Positions 39,513 to 46,866 of a stretch of 64,000 nt of DNA are shown piece after piece. The stretch's first letter is position 1. Each line of letters begins with the position of its first letter. Location of the stretch: contig CABIXK010000001.1 of the NCBI GenBank assembly GCA_902362705.1, positions 273,934 to 337,933 on the forward strand. The letters run 5' to 3'. A program made the position numbers and the translations under genes. The DNA is from Rikenellaceae bacterium (lineage in GTDB: Bacteria > Bacteroidota > Bacteroidia > Bacteroidales > Rikenellaceae). Below the pieces are notes generated by a model. The model did no database searches. It was not told the origin of the DNA and was given only the letters and a program-made list of their open reading frames with translations.

Positions 39513-39651
39513 CCCGAAAGGGGAGACGCAATCGTCGAAGCCGCAGGCTTCGTCCCTTTGCCGGCTGGGGCGGTCGCGCCGAAGGCGCGAGCCGGCAAAG
39601 GGACGAAGCCTGCGGCTTCGACGATTGCGTCTCCCCTTTCGGGCCGCAGCC
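39505..39651. repeat. Perfect 62-bp inverted repeat with 23-nt spacer
   Basis: The left arm (39505-39566, GGCTGCGGCCCGAAAGGGGA...) and right arm (39590-39651, ...TCCCCTTTCGGGCCGCAGCC) are exact reverse complements over 62 bases. The 23-nt spacer (39567-39589) itself contains CGCGCC-GAA-GGCGCG, and each arm contains the smaller palindrome GAAGCC-GCA-GGCTTC. Transcribed, it would form a very stable hairpin. It may act as a bidirectional terminator, but its size and sequence suggest a small mobile palindromic element. Confidence 0.9.
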
Positions 39652-39685
39652 GCTTTCAATTATCAATTGGGCCCTCGCTTATCCG

Positions 39686-39693
39686 TATCTTTG
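39686..39693 (+). promoter_or_regulatory. -7 promoter box of the YqaA-like gene
   Basis: TATCTTTG, a perfect box 39 bp before the ATG at 39733. The preceding CCCTCGCTTAT is also found just before the P1 -7 box of ettA (35551-35561). Confidence 0.55.
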
Positions 39694-39732
39694 TCCCCCG
39701 AACCGGGCTCGGCCCGCAATCCCTTACCAAAG

Positions 39733-40341
39733 ATGAACATCGCCAAACGCACCTACGACTGGATGCTCTCCTGGGGCAACTCCCGCTGGGGAGCCTTCGC
39801 CCTCTTCTGCTTCGCCTTCGCCGAATCGAGCTTCTTCCCCATTCCGCCCGACGTGCTGCTCATCGCCCTCTGCCTGGGCGCCGCCGCACGCTCGTTCCGC
39901 TTCGCGGCCATCTGTACGGCGGGGTCAATCCTCGGCGCCATCGCCGGCTACGGCATCGGATTCTTCCTCTGGCAGAACACCGCGGGCGAGTACACCGCCC
40001 TGGCGCAGTTCTTCTTCGACCACGTATTCACGATCGAGGCCTTCGAGCGCGTGGGCGCCCTCTACGACCGCTACAACTTCTGGATCGTCTTCACCGCGGG
40101 CTTCACTCCCCTGCCCTACAAGCTCTTCACCGTCACGGGCGGCCTGTTCCACATCAACTTCGCCATGTTCCTCGTGGCGTCGGTCGTCTCGCGCGGCATG
40201 CGCTTCTTCCTGATCGCCCTGCTGATCTGGAAGTTCGGAGCTCCGATCAAGAGCTTCATCGACCGCTACTTCAACCTGCTGGCCGTGGCCTTCACCGTGC
40301 TGCTCGTAGGGTCGTTCGTGCTGGTGAGCTACCTGGCCTGA
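39733..40341 (+). CDS. YqaA/DedA-like VTT-domain membrane protein
   Basis: This 202-residue inner-membrane protein has about five hydrophobic segments. It begins WGNSRWGAFALFCFAFAESS-FFPIPPDVLL and contains GYGIGFFLWQ and AGFTPLPYKLFTVTGGLFHI, which match the VTT/SNARE-associated domain of the YqaA branch. DedA superfamily members act in lipid carrier (undecaprenyl phosphate) recycling and membrane homeostasis; a function for this branch is not established. aroE starts 1 bp after its stop, so the two are co-transcribed. Confidence 0.88.
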   Translation: MNIAKRTYDWMLSWGNSRWGAFALFCFAFAESSFFPIPPDVLLIALCLGAAARSFRFAAICTAGSILGAIAGYGIGFFLWQNTAGEYTALAQFFFDHVFTIEAFERVGALYDRYNFWIVFTAGFTPLPYKLFTVTGGLFHINFAMFLVASVVSRGMRFFLIALLIWKFGAPIKSFIDRYFNLLAVAFTVLLVGSFVLVSYLA

Positions 40342-40342
40342 T

Positions 40343-41086
40343 ATGCGCCGCTACGGCATCATAGGCCGACCTCTCGGCCACTCGGCATCGCCCGCGCACT
40401 TCGCCGCGAAGTTCGCCCGCGAGGGGATCGACGCCCGTTACGACGCCTGGGAGCTCGCCTCGGTCGGAGAGCTCCCGACGCTGCTGGCCGCCCATCCCGA
40501 CCTGCGGGGGCTCAACGTCACGATCCCCTACAAGCGGTCGGTCGTCGCCCTGCTCGACTCCCTCACGCCCGAGGCCGAGGCCGTCGGGGCGGTCAACTGC
40601 ATCCGCCGCGAGGCGGACGGACGTCTTACGGGGCACAACACCGACATCAAGGGGCTGCGGGCCTCGCTCGACCGGTTGCTGGCGGGCGAAGAGCCGGGCG
40701 AAGCCCTCGTGCTGGGCACGGGAGGCGCCTCGCAGGCCGTGCAGTACGTGCTCGCCGAGCGTGGAATCCCCTTTGCGCTCGTCTCGCGCGACCCGGCGCG
40801 CGGCAACTACACCTACGACGCGCTCCCGGCCGACGTGGTCGAGCGCTGCCGCCTCGTCGTCAACGCGACGCCCGTGGGCATGTGGCCTGCGACGGAGCAG
40901 GCGCCCCGCATCCCCTATGCCTACGTCACGCCCGCTCACCGGCTGCTCGATCTGGTCTACAACCCGCCCCGCACGGCCTTTCTCGACTACGGCGCCCAGC
41001 GCGGCGCACGCACGCTGGGCGGCGAGGTGATGTTCGCCGCCCAGGCCGAGGCCTCGTGGCGCTTCTGGGGCGCTGCGGAGCAATAA
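40343..41086 (+). CDS. aroE: Shikimate dehydrogenase
   Basis: This 247-residue cytoplasmic enzyme reduces 3-dehydroshikimate to shikimate with NADPH (aromatic amino-acid pathway). N-terminal substrate-binding motifs are GRPLGHSASPAHFAAKF and GLNVTIPYKRSVVALLD, whose Lys is catalytic, with VGAVNCIRR and GHNTDIKGLRASL (catalytic Asp). The nucleotide-binding motif is VLGTGGASQAVQYVL, and NATPVGMWP follows. The C-terminal GGEVMFAAQAEASWRFW is typical. It is slightly shorter than the usual 270 residues. Confidence 0.95.
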   Translation: MRRYGIIGRPLGHSASPAHFAAKFAREGIDARYDAWELASVGELPTLLAAHPDLRGLNVTIPYKRSVVALLDSLTPEAEAVGAVNCIRREADGRLTGHNTDIKGLRASLDRLLAGEEPGEALVLGTGGASQAVQYVLAERGIPFALVSRDPARGNYTYDALPADVVERCRLVVNATPVGMWPATEQAPRIPYAYVTPAHRLLDLVYNPPRTAFLDYGAQRGARTLGGEVMFAAQAEASWRFWGAAEQ

Positions 41087-41126
41087 CGGGCGAAGCCGAA
41101 GCCCTCGCCGCCATGCCACTGCGCCG

Positions 41127-41336
41127 CTACCGCACCCGCAGCAGCGCCTGCGCGCGGTGGATGTCCTCCTCGCGCACCATCAGCTGCGCAGGCATGGTTC
41201 CCACGGGATAGATCGTCGACATGTATTCGTTGCGGATCGTCGACCAGATACCGGCGCTGTCGAGCATCGACTTGCCGATTTCGGCTTCGGTTACGGTGTT
41301 GTACTCCGCCAGTACAACCAGTGCGGTCTCCTGCAT
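41127..41336 (-). CDS. DUF2007-family small protein
   Basis: This 69-residue leftward protein (MQETALVVLAEYNTVTEAEI...) resembles DUF2007 putative signal-transducing proteins. It has an N-terminal ferredoxin-like strand-helix (AEIGKSMLDSAGIWSTIRNE), then VGTMPAQLMVREEDIHRAQALL. The family folds like the PII-related GlnB/ACT type and its role is unknown. It is convergent with aroE and divergent from dnaE, with its own promoter (41360-41391). It is short, but the family match and promoter support it. Confidence 0.8.
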   Translation of the reverse strand: MQETALVVLAEYNTVTEAEIGKSMLDSAGIWSTIRNEYMSTIYPVGTMPAQLMVREEDIHRAQALLRVR

Positions 41337-41359
41337 GGCTTTGTGTTTTTGGTGGTAGA

Positions 41360-41391
41360 TAAAGTTAGGCTTTTTTCTTAACAAACGCAAA
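41360..41391 (-). promoter_or_regulatory. Promoter of the DUF2007 gene
   Basis: On the minus strand TTTG (41391-41388), 20 bp, TAACTTTA (41367-41360), 23 bp from the start at 41336. Confidence 0.6.
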
Positions 41392-41395
41392 ACTC

Positions 41396-41428
41396 TTGCC
41401 GCTTTTTCGGCCGAAAAGGCTATCTTTG
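41396..41428 (+). promoter_or_regulatory. Promoter of dnaE
   Basis: TTG (41396-41398), 22 bp, TATCTTTG (41421-41428), 22 bp before the dnaE ATG. The -7 box is perfect; the -33 spacing is slightly long. It is divergent from the DUF2007 promoter, with adjacent -33 boxes. Confidence 0.6.
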
Positions 41429-41450
41429 TCCTCACAAAAAACGATCCCCG

Positions 41451-44400
41451 ATGTCCCGCTTCGTCCACCTCCACGTCCATACGCAGTACTCGATTCTCGA
41501 CGGCCAGGCCAGCATCGCGCGCCTGGTCGACAAGGCTATGGCCGACGGGCAGCCCGGCATCGCCGTGACGGACCACGGCGACATGTTCGGCATCAAGGAG
41601 TTCTACAACTACGTCAAGAAGGCCCGCGGCAAGTATAAGGACAAGGCGGCCGCCTGCGAGAAGCGCATCGTCGCCCTGCGCGACGGCTCGGAGCCGTCGG
41701 ACGACCCCGCTGCGGAGATCGCCCGCTGCGAGCGGGAGCTGGAGGAGCACCGCCGCAAGGCCGACTTCAAGCCCATCATCGGCTGCGAGGTCTACGTGGC
41801 GCGCCGCCGCCTGCAGGACAAGGAGGGCAAACCCGACCAGAGCGGCTACCACCTGATCCTGCTCGCGAAGAACCTCAAAGGCTACCACAACCTCATCAAG
41901 ATCGTCTCGAAGGCGTGGACCGACGGCTTCTACATGCGCCCGCGAACCGACCGGGCGGAGATCGAGAAGTACCACGAGGGGCTGATCTGCTGCTCGGCGT
42001 GCCTGGCGGGCGAGGTGCCGCGCGCCATCACGGCCGATGACCTGGAGAAGGCAGAGGAGTCGATCCGCTGGCACAAGAGCGTCTTCGGCGACGACTACTA
42101 CCTCGAATTGCAGCTCCACAAGGCGACCGTCGAGCGGGCCAACCACGAGGCCTACCCCATGCAGCTGAAGGTCAACGAAGGCATCCGCCGCCTGGCCGCC
42201 AAGCACGGCGTGAGGACGGTCTGCACCAACGACGTCCACTTCGTCGACGAGGACAACGCCGAGGCGCACGACCGCCTGATCTGCCTCTCGACGGGCAAGG
42301 ACCTCGACGATCCCAAACGCATGCTCTACTCCAAGCAGGAGTGGCTCAAGACCACGGCCGAGATGGCCGCCATATTCGGCGAGACCGACCCCGAGGCGAT
42401 GGCCACGACGGTCGAGATCTGCGACGGCGTGGAGCACTACTCCATCGACCACGCCCCCATCATGCCCACCTTCGAGATCCCCGAGGAGTTCGGCACCGAG
42501 GAGGAGTACCGCGCGCGCCTTACGGAGCAGGACCTCTTCGACGAGTTCACGCGCGACGAGAACGGCCGCGTGGTCATGTCGGAGGAGGAGGGGCGCAAGA
42601 AGATCGAGAAGCTGGGCGGCTACGACAAGCTCTATCGCATCAAGTTCGAGGCCGACTACCTGGCCCACCTGACGATGATCGGCGCCCACAAGCGTTACGG
42701 CGAGCAGCTGACCGAGGAGCAGCAGGAGCGCCTGAAGTTCGAGCTGCACATCATGAAGACGATGGGTTTCCCGGGCTACTTCCTCATCGTGCAGGACTTC
42801 ATCCGCGCGGCGCGCGAGGAGCTGGACGTTTCGGTGGGGCCGGGCCGTGGATCGGCGGCCGGTTCAGCCGTGGCCTACTGCCTGGGTATCACGCAGATCG
42901 ACCCCATAGCCTACGACCTGCTGTTCGAGCGATTCCTCAATCCCGACCGCATCTCGCTCCCCGATATCGACGTCGACTTCGACGACGACGGCCGCGGCCG
43001 CGTGCTCAACTGGGTAACGCAGAAATACGGCAAGGAGAAGGTGGCCCACATCATCACCTACGGCACGATGGCCACCAAGCTGGCGATCAAGGACGTCGCG
43101 CGCGTGCAGAAGCTGCTGCTGGCCGAGTCGGACCGTCTGTGCAAGCTCGTGCCGGACAAGATCCCCGACAAGAAGCTCAACCTGCAGAACGCCATCGACT
43201 ACGTGCCCGAGCTGAAGGCCGCCGAGCAGTCGGACAACCCCACGCTGCGCGATACGATCCGCTATGCCAAGATGTTGGAGGGCAACGTGCGCAACACGGG
43301 CGTGCACGCCTGCGGCACGATCATCTGCCGTGACGACATCACCGACTGGGTGCCCGTGTCGACGGCCGACGACAAGGAGACGGGCGAGAAGATGCTCGTC
43401 ACGCAGTACGAAGGGTCGGTGATCGAAGATACGGGCCTCATCAAGATGGACTTCCTGGGTCTGAAGACCCTCTCGATCATCAAGGACGCCGTGGAGAACA
43501 TCCGCCAGACGAAGGGCGTGGAGGTCGACATCGACGACTTCTCGATCATCGAGGACCCGGCGACCTACCGCCTCTACGGCGAGGGACGCACCGTCGGCAC
43601 GTTCCAGTTCGAGTCGGCGGGCATGCAGAAATACCTGCGCGAGCTGCAACCCTCGACCTTCGAGGACCTCATCGCGATGAACGCCCTCTACCGTCCGGGG
43701 CCGATGGACTACATCCCCGACTTCGTGGCCCGCAAGCACGGCCGCAGTCCGATCGTCTACGACATTCCCGTGATGGAGAAGTACCTGAAGGACACCTACG
43801 GCATCACGGTCTACCAGGAGCAGGTCATGCTTCTGTCGCGTCTTCTGGCCAACTTCACGCGCGGCGAGTCGGACACGCTGCGCAAGGCCATGGGCAAGAA
43901 GCTCAAGGACAAGCTCGACGCCCTGAAGCCCAAGTTCATCCAGGGCGGCCAGTCGAACGGCCACGACCCCAAGGTGCTCGAGAAGATCTGGGCCGACTGG
44001 GAGAAGTTCGCCTCCTACGCCTTCAACAAGTCGCACGCCACCTGCTACTCGTGGGTGGCCTACCAGACCGCCTACCTGAAGGCCAACTACCCCTCGGAGT
44101 ACATGGCCGCGGTGCTGAGCCGCAACCTCACCAACGTGGAGCAGCTCACCGTCTACATGAACGAGTGCAAGCGCATGGACATCAAGGTGCTCGGGCCCGA
44201 CATCAACGAGTCGATGCGCACTTTCTCGGCCAACCGCGAGGGCGACGTGCGTTTCGGCATGGCGGCCGTGAAAGGCGTGGGCGAGGCGGCCGTGGAGAGC
44301 ATCATAGCCGAGCGCACGGCCGGCGGTCCGTTCAAGGACATATACGACCTGGTCGAGCGTATCAACTACCAGCAGGTCAATCGCAAGTGTCTCGAGAACC

Positions 44401-45263
44401 TGGCCTACGCCGGCGCCTTCGACTCGATCGTCGACTTCCACCGCGGCAAGTTCTTCGGCGCCGATGCGCGCGATGCCAACGCCTCGACCTTCATCGAGCT
44501 GCTCATGCGCTACGGCCAGCGCTTCCAGGCTGAGAAGAACAACGCCCAGCAGAGCCTCTTCGGCGGCGACGGCCACGTCGACATCACGCGGCCCACGCTC
44601 CCCTCGTGCGCCGACTGGTCGCAGCTCGAGACCCTCTCGAAGGAGCGCGAGATGATCGGCCTCTACCTCTCGGCGCACCCGCTCGACGACTACAAGGTCA
44701 TCATCGACCACATGTGCAAGACGCAGCTGACGGAGCTGCAACGGCTCGACGAGCTGCGCGGGCAGGAGATCGCCGTGGCGGGCATGGTCGTGGGGGCGCA
44801 GAACCTCGTGACCAAGACCGGCAAGCCGTGGGGCAAGTTTACGCTCGAGGACTACAACGGCTCGCACGAGTTCGCCCTCTTCGGCAAGGACTACGAGAAC
44901 TTCCGCCGTTTCATGTTCCCCGACTACTTCCTCTTCGTGCGGGGCAAGGTGCAGCCGCGCCCCTACAACGACCAGGAACTGGAGTTCAAGATCATATCGA
45001 TCGTGCAGCTCTCGGAGCTGCGCGACACGATGATCCGCGAGATGTCGCTGCGCCTGCCCGTGGAGCGCATCACCGAGGAGCTCGTGCGCGGCCTCACGGA
45101 GCGCGTGCGCGCTGCAAAGGGGGAGACGACGCTGCGGCTCAACGTCTACGACAGCGAGGCGCGCGTGGCGGTCAAGCTCTTCTCGAAGAGCTGCCGCGTG
45201 AGCCTCTCGCCCGATTTGGTATCCTATTTGGAGGAGCAGGAGATAGAGTATTCGATCGCATAA
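41451..45263 (+). CDS. dnaE: DNA polymerase III alpha subunit
   Basis: This 1270-residue replicative polymerase (C family) has an N-terminal PHP domain (FVHLHVHTQYSILDGQAS, VTDHGDMFGIKEFY). The catalytic palm contains GPGRGSAAGSAVAYCLGITQ and LPDIDVDFDDDGRGRV, with Asp505 and Asp507 as metal ligands. FNKSHATCYSWVAYQTAYLK lies in the fingers, and helix-hairpin-helix, OB-fold (EIAVAGMVVGAQNLVTKTGK) and C-terminal tau-binding parts follow. An acidic/charged insertion near residues 60-110 (KDKAAACEKRIVALRDGSEP) sits inside the PHP domain. Thioredoxin follows after 25 bp without a terminator. Confidence 0.97.
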   Translation: MSRFVHLHVHTQYSILDGQASIARLVDKAMADGQPGIAVTDHGDMFGIKEFYNYVKKARGKYKDKAAACEKRIVALRDGSEPSDDPAAEIARCERELEEHRRKADFKPIIGCEVYVARRRLQDKEGKPDQSGYHLILLAKNLKGYHNLIKIVSKAWTDGFYMRPRTDRAEIEKYHEGLICCSACLAGEVPRAITADDLEKAEESIRWHKSVFGDDYYLELQLHKATVERANHEAYPMQLKVNEGIRRLAAKHGVRTVCTNDVHFVDEDNAEAHDRLICLSTGKDLDDPKRMLYSKQEWLKTTAEMAAIFGETDPEAMATTVEICDGVEHYSIDHAPIMPTFEIPEEFGTEEEYRARLTEQDLFDEFTRDENGRVVMSEEEGRKKIEKLGGYDKLYRIKFEADYLAHLTMIGAHKRYGEQLTEEQQERLKFELHIMKTMGFPGYFLIVQDFIRAAREELDVSVGPGRGSAAGSAVAYCLGITQIDPIAYDLLFERFLNPDRISLPDIDVDFDDDGRGRVLNWVTQKYGKEKVAHIITYGTMATKLAIKDVARVQKLLLAESDRLCKLVPDKIPDKKLNLQNAIDYVPELKAAEQSDNPTLRDTIRYAKMLEGNVRNTGVHACGTIICRDDITDWVPVSTADDKETGEKMLVTQYEGSVIEDTGLIKMDFLGLKTLSIIKDAVENIRQTKGVEVDIDDFSIIEDPATYRLYGEGRTVGTFQFESAGMQKYLRELQPSTFEDLIAMNALYRPGPMDYIPDFVARKHGRSPIVYDIPVMEKYLKDTYGITVYQEQVMLLSRLLANFTRGESDTLRKAMGKKLKDKLDALKPKFIQGGQSNGHDPKVLEKIWADWEKFASYAFNKSHATCYSWVAYQTAYLKANYPSEYMAAVLSRNLTNVEQLTVYMNECKRMDIKVLGPDINESMRTFSANREGDVRFGMAAVKGVGEAAVESIIAERTAGGPFKDIYDLVERINYQQVNRKCLENLAYAGAFDSIVDFHRGKFFGADARDANASTFIELLMRYGQRFQAEKNNAQQSLFGGDGHVDITRPTLPSCADWSQLETLSKEREMIGLYLSAHPLDDYKVIIDHMCKTQLTELQRLDELRGQEIAVAGMVVGAQNLVTKTGKPWGKFTLEDYNGSHEFALFGKDYENFRRFMFPDYFLFVRGKVQPRPYNDQELEFKIISIVQLSELRDTMIREMSLRLPVERITEELVRGLTERVRAAKGETTLRLNVYDSEARVAVKLFSKSCRVSLSPDLVSYLEEQEIEYSIA

Positions 45264-45288
45264 CACAACACTTTAAATCGTTACAATT

Positions 45289-45603
45289 ATGGCATTGGCA
45301 ATCAACAACAGCAATTTCGAGGAGCTGCTCTCCTCCGACAAACCCGTCGTGATCGACTTCTGGGCCGAGTGGTGCGGTCCCTGCCGCATGATCACGCCCA
45401 TCATCGAGGAGCTCGCCGCCGAGTACGAGGGCCGCGCCCTGATCGGCAAGTGCGACGTGGAGCAGAACGACGACATCACCATGAAGTATGGCGTGCGCAA
45501 CATCCCCACGATCATCTTCCTCAAGGGGGGCCAGGTGGTCGACAAGCAGGTGGGCGCCACCTCGAAGGAGGCGCTGAAGGCCAAGATCGACAAGCTGCTC
45601 TAA
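45289..45603 (+). CDS. trxA: Thioredoxin
   Basis: This 104-residue cytoplasmic disulfide reductase has the active site FWAEWCGPCRM (Cys29, Cys32), the cis-proline motif VRNIPTIIFLKGG and C-terminal helix KEALKAKIDKLL. Full-length and typical. It lies 25 bp downstream of dnaE and has no visible promoter of its own, so is probably read from the dnaE transcript. Confidence 0.96.
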   Translation: MALAINNSNFEELLSSDKPVVIDFWAEWCGPCRMITPIIEELAAEYEGRALIGKCDVEQNDDITMKYGVRNIPTIIFLKGGQVVDKQVGATSKEALKAKIDKLL

Positions 45604-45702
45604 GCCTTCGGCGATGACGCCGCCGCGGGCGGGCCGCATATAGCCCCGCCGCGAGGCAACTGGCGTCGTCCCCCACCGATCGTCGTACACCGCATCGAAC
45701 GA

Positions 45703-45732
45703 ATCCGCCCGGCGCTGCTGCGTCGGGCGGAT
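45703..45732. terminator. Hairpin between convergent trxA and nitroreductase
   Basis: ATCCGCCCG (45703-45711) pairs with CGGGCGGAT (45724-45732). Only a short T run follows (CGTCGTTTC). It lies in a 192-bp GC-rich gap with no gene and is the best terminator candidate there. Confidence 0.5.
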
Positions 45733-45795
45733 CGTCGTTTCGGGGCCTCGGGTCACGGACCGGGCCAAGGGCGGCGCAGGCTGCTGGCAGGACGG

Positions 45796-46308
45796 CTACT
45801 CGTAGCGCACGGTCGCCTCCAGCGGCTTGCGCGTCGCGTCGTGGCGATCAGCCGGGGCGGGCGCGTCGGCGCCGTAGCCGATCATGAGGATGTTGACCGG
45901 CGTGAGCTGCTCGGGCAGTGCGAACTCGCGGCGCAGGGCCTCGGGATCGAAGGCGCAAACCCATAGCGTGTCGAGCCCCACGGCCGCGGCGGCCAGCATC
46001 ATGTGGTCGGTGACGATCGTGGCGTCGATGTCGCCGATCATCTTGCCGTCGTAGCGCCGCACCCACGCCTCCGACGTGTCGGCGCAGACGATGACGGCGC
46101 ACGGCGCCCCGAAGTCGCGGGCGCAGCGCGCCAATCGCGCCCGCGCGTCGTCCGACTGCACGACGATGAGCCGCTGGGGCTGGCGGTTGGCACCCGTAGG
46201 AGCCACGCGGGCGGCCTGGAGGATGTAGTCGAGTTTTTCGCGTTCGACCTCGGCGGTCGTGTAGCTGCGGCAGGCGTAGCGCCGCCGCGCCAGGGTGAGA
46301 AAGTCCAT
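45796..46308 (-). CDS. Nitroreductase-family flavoprotein
   Basis: This 170-residue cytoplasmic FMN oxidoreductase has the N-terminal FMN-binding motif LARRRYACRSYTTAEVE, then AARVAPTGANRQPQRLIVVQ and DATIVTDHMMLAAAAVGLDT. It ends with LTPVNILMIGYGADAP and a short tail. It is shorter than classical NfsB and resembles the small clostridial/Bacteroides type. The electron acceptor is unknown. The upstream small membrane-protein gene ends 31 bp before it, so they may be co-transcribed. Confidence 0.9.
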   Translation of the reverse strand: MDFLTLARRRYACRSYTTAEVEREKLDYILQAARVAPTGANRQPQRLIVVQSDDARARLARCARDFGAPCAVIVCADTSEAWVRRYDGKMIGDIDATIVTDHMMLAAAAVGLDTLWVCAFDPEALRREFALPEQLTPVNILMIGYGADAPAPADRHDATRKPLEATVRYE

Positions 46309-46339
46309 ATCGGTTCTAATCCTTTGAGGTTACATACGT

Positions 46340-46642
46340 TCAGAACGGGAAAAAGAGCGAGAGCAGCAGGGCCGCAACGATCGCCGCAGCGACAGCCACG
46401 GTCGGCAGGTTGACCGTACCCCGCCGCCACTCGTCCGCCGCCTCCCCCGCGACGGGAAGCAGCGCCAGCAGGAAACCCGCGGCGGCGAGCAGCCGGAACG
46501 CCCTGATATAGGGCTCCCGTATGCCTATCACGCCGCCGAACGCCACGCAGCTCACGAAGAGCGTCACGGCGAAGATCATCCACCCGCGGTAGCGGGTCGT
46601 GCGGTGCTCTTCCCCGTAGGGAAGAACATTCCGATCCGCCAT
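46340..46642 (-). CDS. Small predicted membrane protein, unrecognised
   Basis: This 100-residue protein (MADRNVLPYGEEHRTTRYRG...) has three hydrophobic segments: WMIFAVTLFVSCVAFGGVIG, LLAAAGFLLALLPVAGEAA and TVAVAAAIVAALLLSLFFPF. The N-terminus is charged and probably cytoplasmic. I do not recognise a family. The start at 46642 is chosen because the upstream in-frame stretch does not look coding. A degenerate leftward -7-like sequence (TATCTTG, 46697-46691) lies about 50 bp upstream. The gene precedes the nitroreductase on the same strand. Confidence 0.6.
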   Translation of the reverse strand: MADRNVLPYGEEHRTTRYRGWMIFAVTLFVSCVAFGGVIGIREPYIRAFRLLAAAGFLLALLPVAGEAADEWRRGTVNLPTVAVAAAIVAALLLSLFFPF

Positions 46643-46764
46643 TTGTCGTCGAAGGTCGTTTTCATAGTCGGGTCGCTGTGATTGCCCGTACAAGATACGT
46701 AAAATCTTTCCGAAGCGCAAATCCGGACCGCTTTTCTGTCGTTGCGTCAGCCCCGATCTGCCAT

Positions 46765-46797
46765 TTTGGCAGGCCGGGGCCGCTGGCATACCGTTTG
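46765..46797 (+). promoter_or_regulatory. Promoter of htpG
   Basis: TTTG (46765-46768), 20 bp, TACCGTTTG (46789-46797), the same one-base-longer -7 variant as in front of the starch locus. The leader would be about 60 nt. Confidence 0.5.
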
Positions 46798-46866
46798 TTG
46801 CAACCGTCGGCGGCCCGAAAGGCCGAAAAACGCAACCGCAACAACACATAAAAAAAGCCCCATACG

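Larger units (their letters stand above)
39367..39732. other. Gene-free stretch: dispersed repeat, 62-bp perfect inverted repeat, promoter
   Basis: No gene is supported here. In order it holds a T-rich segment with CTTTCAATTTTCCATTTTCAA (39415-39435), repeat copy 2 (39445-39512), the long inverted repeat (39505-39651), TTTCAATTATCAATTGG (39654-39670) and a -7 promoter box (39686-39693) for the next gene. Readable frames across the palindrome are artefacts of its GC-rich sequence. Confidence 0.8.

Noticed and set aside
39484..39732. In-frame upstream extension of the YqaA-like gene through the 62-bp inverted repeat
   Set aside because: The extension would read through the palindrome and the promoter; the TATCTTTG box at 39686 and membrane-protein start at 39733 give a better start.
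46784..46800. TGGCATACCGTTTGTTG upstream of htpG looks like a third sigma-54 site
   Set aside because: With the required 10-bp spacing the -12 element is GT, not the near-invariant GC, and a TTTG-N20-TACCGTTTG vegetative promoter overlaps it and explains the sequence.
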